This document shows positions 6,968 to 9,241 of a DNA stretch of 9,241 bases, piece after piece. How positions within the stretch are numbered: the stretch's first letter is position 1; each line of letters opens with the position of its first letter. The stretch is from Bacteroidales bacterium (lineage in GTDB: Bacteria > Bacteroidota > Bacteroidia > Bacteroidales > VadinHA17): positions 1 to 9,241 of the forward strand of contig JALOMK010000208.1 of the NCBI GenBank assembly GCA_025455505.1, written 5' to 3'. A program made the position numbers and the translations under genes. The notes below the pieces were generated by a model that searched no databases, was not told the DNA's origin, and worked only from the letters and a program-made list of their open reading frames with translations.

Positions 6968-7690
6968 TTAATCCCCTGTTACAGCAGCCGCACTTTTAAG
7001 GTCGTCGGCAGTGTCGACCTCCATGCAAAAATAATCAGTTATATCAACTGTAAAAATATCATAATTATTATCTGCCAGCTCCTGGAAAGCAACTTCATAA
7101 AATATATTCTCCCTTTTCTCCACCTCAACCAGCCTGTGGATAGAACTGAAAAGCCGTTCTGTCAGATCAATTCCGAAAAGCTCTATTCCAACCGACTCAC
7201 CTGCTGCTTCAGAAGGTTTCACGAGCTTGCTGATCTCCCTTACACAGCCACGTTCATCGGTCCGCACCTTAATTTCCTCGTCCGACACATCATGCCTTTT
7301 CAGTGCAAGGCAGCCGGAATGCCCCGAATTCAGCAGCCGCGTTATCACGCGCCCGTCGAAGACTATATCGCTGTCCATCAGCAGCATAGCATGCCCTTCC
7401 AGTTCCTTTGCCGCCAGCCACAGGGAATAGATGTTATTCGTTGATGCATATCTTTCGTTGTGGCAGAATTTAAACCTGGTGCCGGGGAAGCGCATTGCAA
7501 CATAGTTTCTTATCATGTGCTCCAGGAAGCCTGTCACTATAACAATATCTTCTATGCCGTTAGCAATAATGTTCTCAATAGTCCTTTCGAGTATTGTCTT
7601 GCTGCCCGCCTTAAGCAGGCATTTGGGAGTGTTGTCTGTAAGCGGCCGGAGGCGCGAGGCCATTCCTGCCGCAAGTATAACAGCCTTCAT
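6968..7690 (-). CDS. LicC/PntC-like nucleotidyltransferase (probable cytidylyltransferase)
   Basis: This 240-residue cytosolic enzyme should join CTP with a phosphorylated or phosphonylated small alcohol to give a CDP-activated head group. The nucleotide-binding loop LAAGMASRLRPLTDNTPK spans 6-23, with K23 as the expected catalytic lysine. NERYASTNNIYSLWLA (78-93) matches the NxxYxxxNNxYSL block of LicC, the phosphocholine cytidylyltransferase. MDSD (105-108) and EVD (224-226) supply the expected magnesium-binding aspartates. The length equals a single-domain LicC, with no fused PEP mutase or aminotransferase. PntC, which activates 2-aminoethylphosphonate, has the same fold and signatures, so motifs alone do not settle the substrate. 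Inositol-1-phosphate is a third option. Its ATG directly abuts the stop codon of the CDP-alcohol phosphatidyltransferase gene (TGAATG), which implies coupled translation and a shared pathway. Confidence 0.85.
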   Translation of the reverse strand: MKAVILAAGMASRLRPLTDNTPKCLLKAGSKTILERTIENIIANGIEDIVIVTGFLEHMIRNYVAMRFPGTRFKFCHNERYASTNNIYSLWLAAKELEGHAMLLMDSDIVFDGRVITRLLNSGHSGCLALKRHDVSDEEIKVRTDERGCVREISKLVKPSEAAGESVGIELFGIDLTERLFSSIHRLVEVEKRENIFYEVAFQELADNNYDIFTVDITDYFCMEVDTADDLKSAAAVTGD

Positions 7691-8566
7691 TCAGGATTCT
7701 TTTTTATAAGTTGAGTCGGCAATCTTCTGGGCAATCCACAGGACAAGGGCAAGAGTGTTGAACCCGGCAACCACTACCCAGATAAAAATATCGAACCTGC
7801 CGATAAGCGAGCATACTATAATGTTTGTTACCTGCATGGTAGGCCCTATAAACAGCCATAATCTCATCAGGAGCCTGTTCTTGCGGTAATACTCTTCGGG
7901 CGTTGCGACAAAAGCCTTAGTCTGTTCTTTCTTTGCTGCCAGAAGGTCCTGCAATGCAGTATACCTCAAATACAGATAAAGTACAAGTCTTTCTGCAGCC
8001 TTGCCTTTTCTTCCCTTAAGCGCCTCGTATTCCTTTCTGAAGATCTCGTTATCCTGCCCTGAGACAGAACCCGTGCCGCTCATATGGCTGCTGAAACGAA
8101 GCCTGTAATAGTCGACAAGCAGGCTGTGAACAATTGTGCTGAGCGCCGTTAAGACAAGCATCAGCATCCAGTATGCGGGCCTCCCGGATTGGAGTGCAAA
8201 TCCGATGGCAATACCTGTAAATACAGCTGCCGTCGCAATATAATCCGAGACGCCGTCGATTATCCTTCCGGCAGGAGTACCGTTTCGCTTGAGCCTTGCA
8301 AGCTGCCCGTCGGCGCAGTCGAGAATGTTGAACATCAGGAAAAACAGGGCTCCTGCCATGTATGAGCGCTGGTCTCCGCCGGCATAGAAGACGCCCGCAG
8401 TAAGACCCATAACGATAGCTGTGAGCGATACCTGGTTGGGCGTGATGGATGTGGGGTAAATGAGCCTCACTATCATGAAGGCTGCAGGCCTGTAAATTAG
8501 AAGATCCGGGATCTCCTCCAGTTCCTTCATCTTGAGGGTTGACCTGTATGTCTCAATCCAGTTCAA
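7691..8566 (-). CDS. CDP-alcohol phosphatidyltransferase family membrane enzyme
   Basis: This enzyme transfers a phospho-alcohol between CDP and an acceptor at the membrane. The complete family motif lies at D83-CA-DG-QL-AR-x8-G100-x3-D104-x3-D108, so all the metal-binding aspartates are present. Membrane segments lie at about 44-62, 68-82, 110-125 and 132-150, and two more close the protein (about 236-280). A charged, helical stretch (about 155-235) separates the two halves and makes this protein longer than the usual 200 residues. I take the TTG at 8566 as the start. It overlaps the upstream stop by four bases (TTGA), and the residues it adds (ETYRSTLK) resemble the N-terminus I recall for Bacteroidota homologues. 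The ATG at 8530 would remove them. Beside a LicC-like enzyme it more probably consumes a CDP-head group than CDP-diacylglycerol, but that is inference. Confidence 0.87.
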   Translation of the reverse strand: MNWIETYRSTLKMKELEEIPDLLIYRPAAFMIVRLIYPTSITPNQVSLTAIVMGLTAGVFYAGGDQRSYMAGALFFLMFNILDCADGQLARLKRNGTPAGRIIDGVSDYIATAAVFTGIAIGFALQSGRPAYWMLMLVLTALSTIVHSLLVDYYRLRFSSHMSGTGSVSGQDNEIFRKEYEALKGRKGKAAERLVLYLYLRYTALQDLLAAKKEQTKAFVATPEEYYRKNRLLMRLWLFIGPTMQVTNIIVCSLIGRFDIFIWVVVAGFNTLALVLWIAQKIADSTYKKES

Positions 8567-9241
8567 AGTATTTTTCTTTCTTTAAGGAAGGTTTTAATCA
8601 TTGAAACAAGCAGCCTGTTCTGCTCCTGTGTTCCTATCGTAACGCGGATGTGGCTGTTAAGGCTCTCCTCATCCATGAACTTTATTATCATGTTCCGGGA
8701 ACTGAGATATTGCTTCAGATCAGCCTTGATTGACAAGGGAATCTCAACCAGTATAAAGTTTGCATAGGAACGGAAGGGCCTGAAACCAGGCATCGCGCTG
8801 AACTCATTGAATAACATGTCGAGGTCGGAAGTCATTTTCCTGCAGACATCCCCGTAATACTCCTTTGAATCGAGGGCCGCAAGGGCAACCTGTTCCGAGA
8901 GCCTGTTGAAACCCAGGTAACGGGCACTGAAAAGGGCAAACCTGTCGTGGCTTCCTCCCGTCAGTGCGTAGCCTATCCTCAGCCCCGCGAGTCCATAATA
9001 TTTTGAAAAGGTCCTGATTACGATAAGGTTGGGAAACCTTCGCACAAGGTCAGTCACATTTGCCGCACTGCCATTGAAGAAGAGAGAGTAAGCCTCATCA
9101 AGTACAACAACGCTGCCTGTCATGATACCGAGAAGGTGCTCCAGTTCTCCTGCTTCCAGCCGGTTGCCTGTGGGGTTGTTGGGTGAGCTTATAAGGACAA
9201 GGGAAGGCCTGCTCTCATGATATATCTCTTCCATCCTGGCG
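8563..9241 (-). CDS. PLP-dependent aminotransferase, HisC/CobD-like, 5' end outside the window
   Basis: This is the C-terminal 225 or so residues of a fold-type I, class I/II PLP enzyme; roughly 130 residues lie beyond the right edge, judging by usual HisC length. The frame stays open to the edge. Counting from the Met at 9234, I see SPNNPTG (17-23), LDEAY (45-49; D46 pairs with the PLP nitrogen), TFSKYYGLAGLRIGY (75-89; K78 is the Schiff-base lysine, R86 contacts PLP phosphate) and IRVTIGT (196-202; R197 probably binds a substrate carboxylate). These fit both histidinol-phosphate aminotransferase and CobD-type phospho-amino-acid decarboxylases. As first visible gene of an operon with a cytidylyltransferase and a CDP-alcohol transferase, and with no his genes nearby, it more likely makes an amino-alcohol head group than histidine. 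A transaminase for phosphonoacetaldehyde is equally possible. Confidence 0.85.
   Translation of the reverse strand, partial: ARMEEIYHESRPSLVLISSPNNPTGNRLEAGELEHLLGIMTGSVVVLDEAYSLFFNGSAANVTDLVRRFPNLIVIRTFSKYYGLAGLRIGYALTGGSHDRFALFSARYLGFNRLSEQVALAALDSKEYYGDVCRKMTSDLDMLFNEFSAMPGFRPFRSYANFILVEIPLSIKADLKQYLSSRNMIIKFMDEESLNSHIRVTIGTQEQNRLLVSMIKTFLKERKIL

Noticed and set aside
6959..7444. Open frame of 161 codons on the plus strand
   Set aside because: It lies antisense inside the LicC-like gene, whose motifs are intact, and its translation has no recognisable domain or signal.
1..9241. Search for defence systems, CRISPR arrays, mobile elements, tRNA or rRNA
   Set aside because: I saw no regularly spaced repeats, transposase, integrase, nuclease or RNA gene signature on either strand.

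Overview
The window looks like a piece of a Bacteroidota chromosome, most likely Bacteroidales or a relative. This rests on several cues. Start codons are preceded by A-rich stretches rather than clear Shine-Dalgarno sites. One upstream region carries a TAnnTTTG-type -7 element. The protein families (a GH141-like beta-helix enzyme, a DUF6624-type secreted protein, a short outer-membrane barrel, a DUF3795 cysteine-rich protein) are typical of that phylum. I see no rRNA, tRNA, CRISPR array, insertion sequence or phage gene.

Layout. 1-1124 (+) is the 3' part of an acyltransferase-3 membrane protein cut by the left edge. 1176-1934 (+) is a small secreted beta-barrel protein, closed by a rho-independent terminator at about 1984-2028. 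2029-2952 (-) is a secreted TPR/DUF6624-type protein. It diverges from 3122-3409 (+), a DUF3795-type protein with ten cysteines; the shared upstream region holds a candidate promoter and a perfect 14-bp palindrome. 3662-3952 (+) is a glycine-rich small membrane protein of unknown function. 4132-6060 (+) is a secreted right-handed beta-helix protein resembling glycoside hydrolase family 141; it contains a perfect 24-bp in-frame tandem duplication.

The right third (6110-9241) is one tight minus-strand operon, read from the right edge inwards: a HisC/CobD-like PLP enzyme (5' end outside the window), a CDP-alcohol phosphatidyltransferase, a LicC/PntC-like nucleotidyltransferase and a LysE-type exporter. 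Spacings are a 4-bp overlap, 0 bp and 18 bp, and a hairpin terminator follows on the minus strand. The combination of PLP enzyme, cytidylyltransferase and CDP-alcohol phosphotransferase suggests that an amino-phospho- or amino-phosphono-alcohol is made, activated with CTP and transferred to a lipid or surface glycan. Candidates are 2-aminoethylphosphonate, phosphoethanolamine, or less likely an inositol phosphate. The genes that would identify the head group lie beyond the right edge. This operon is the most interesting part of the window.
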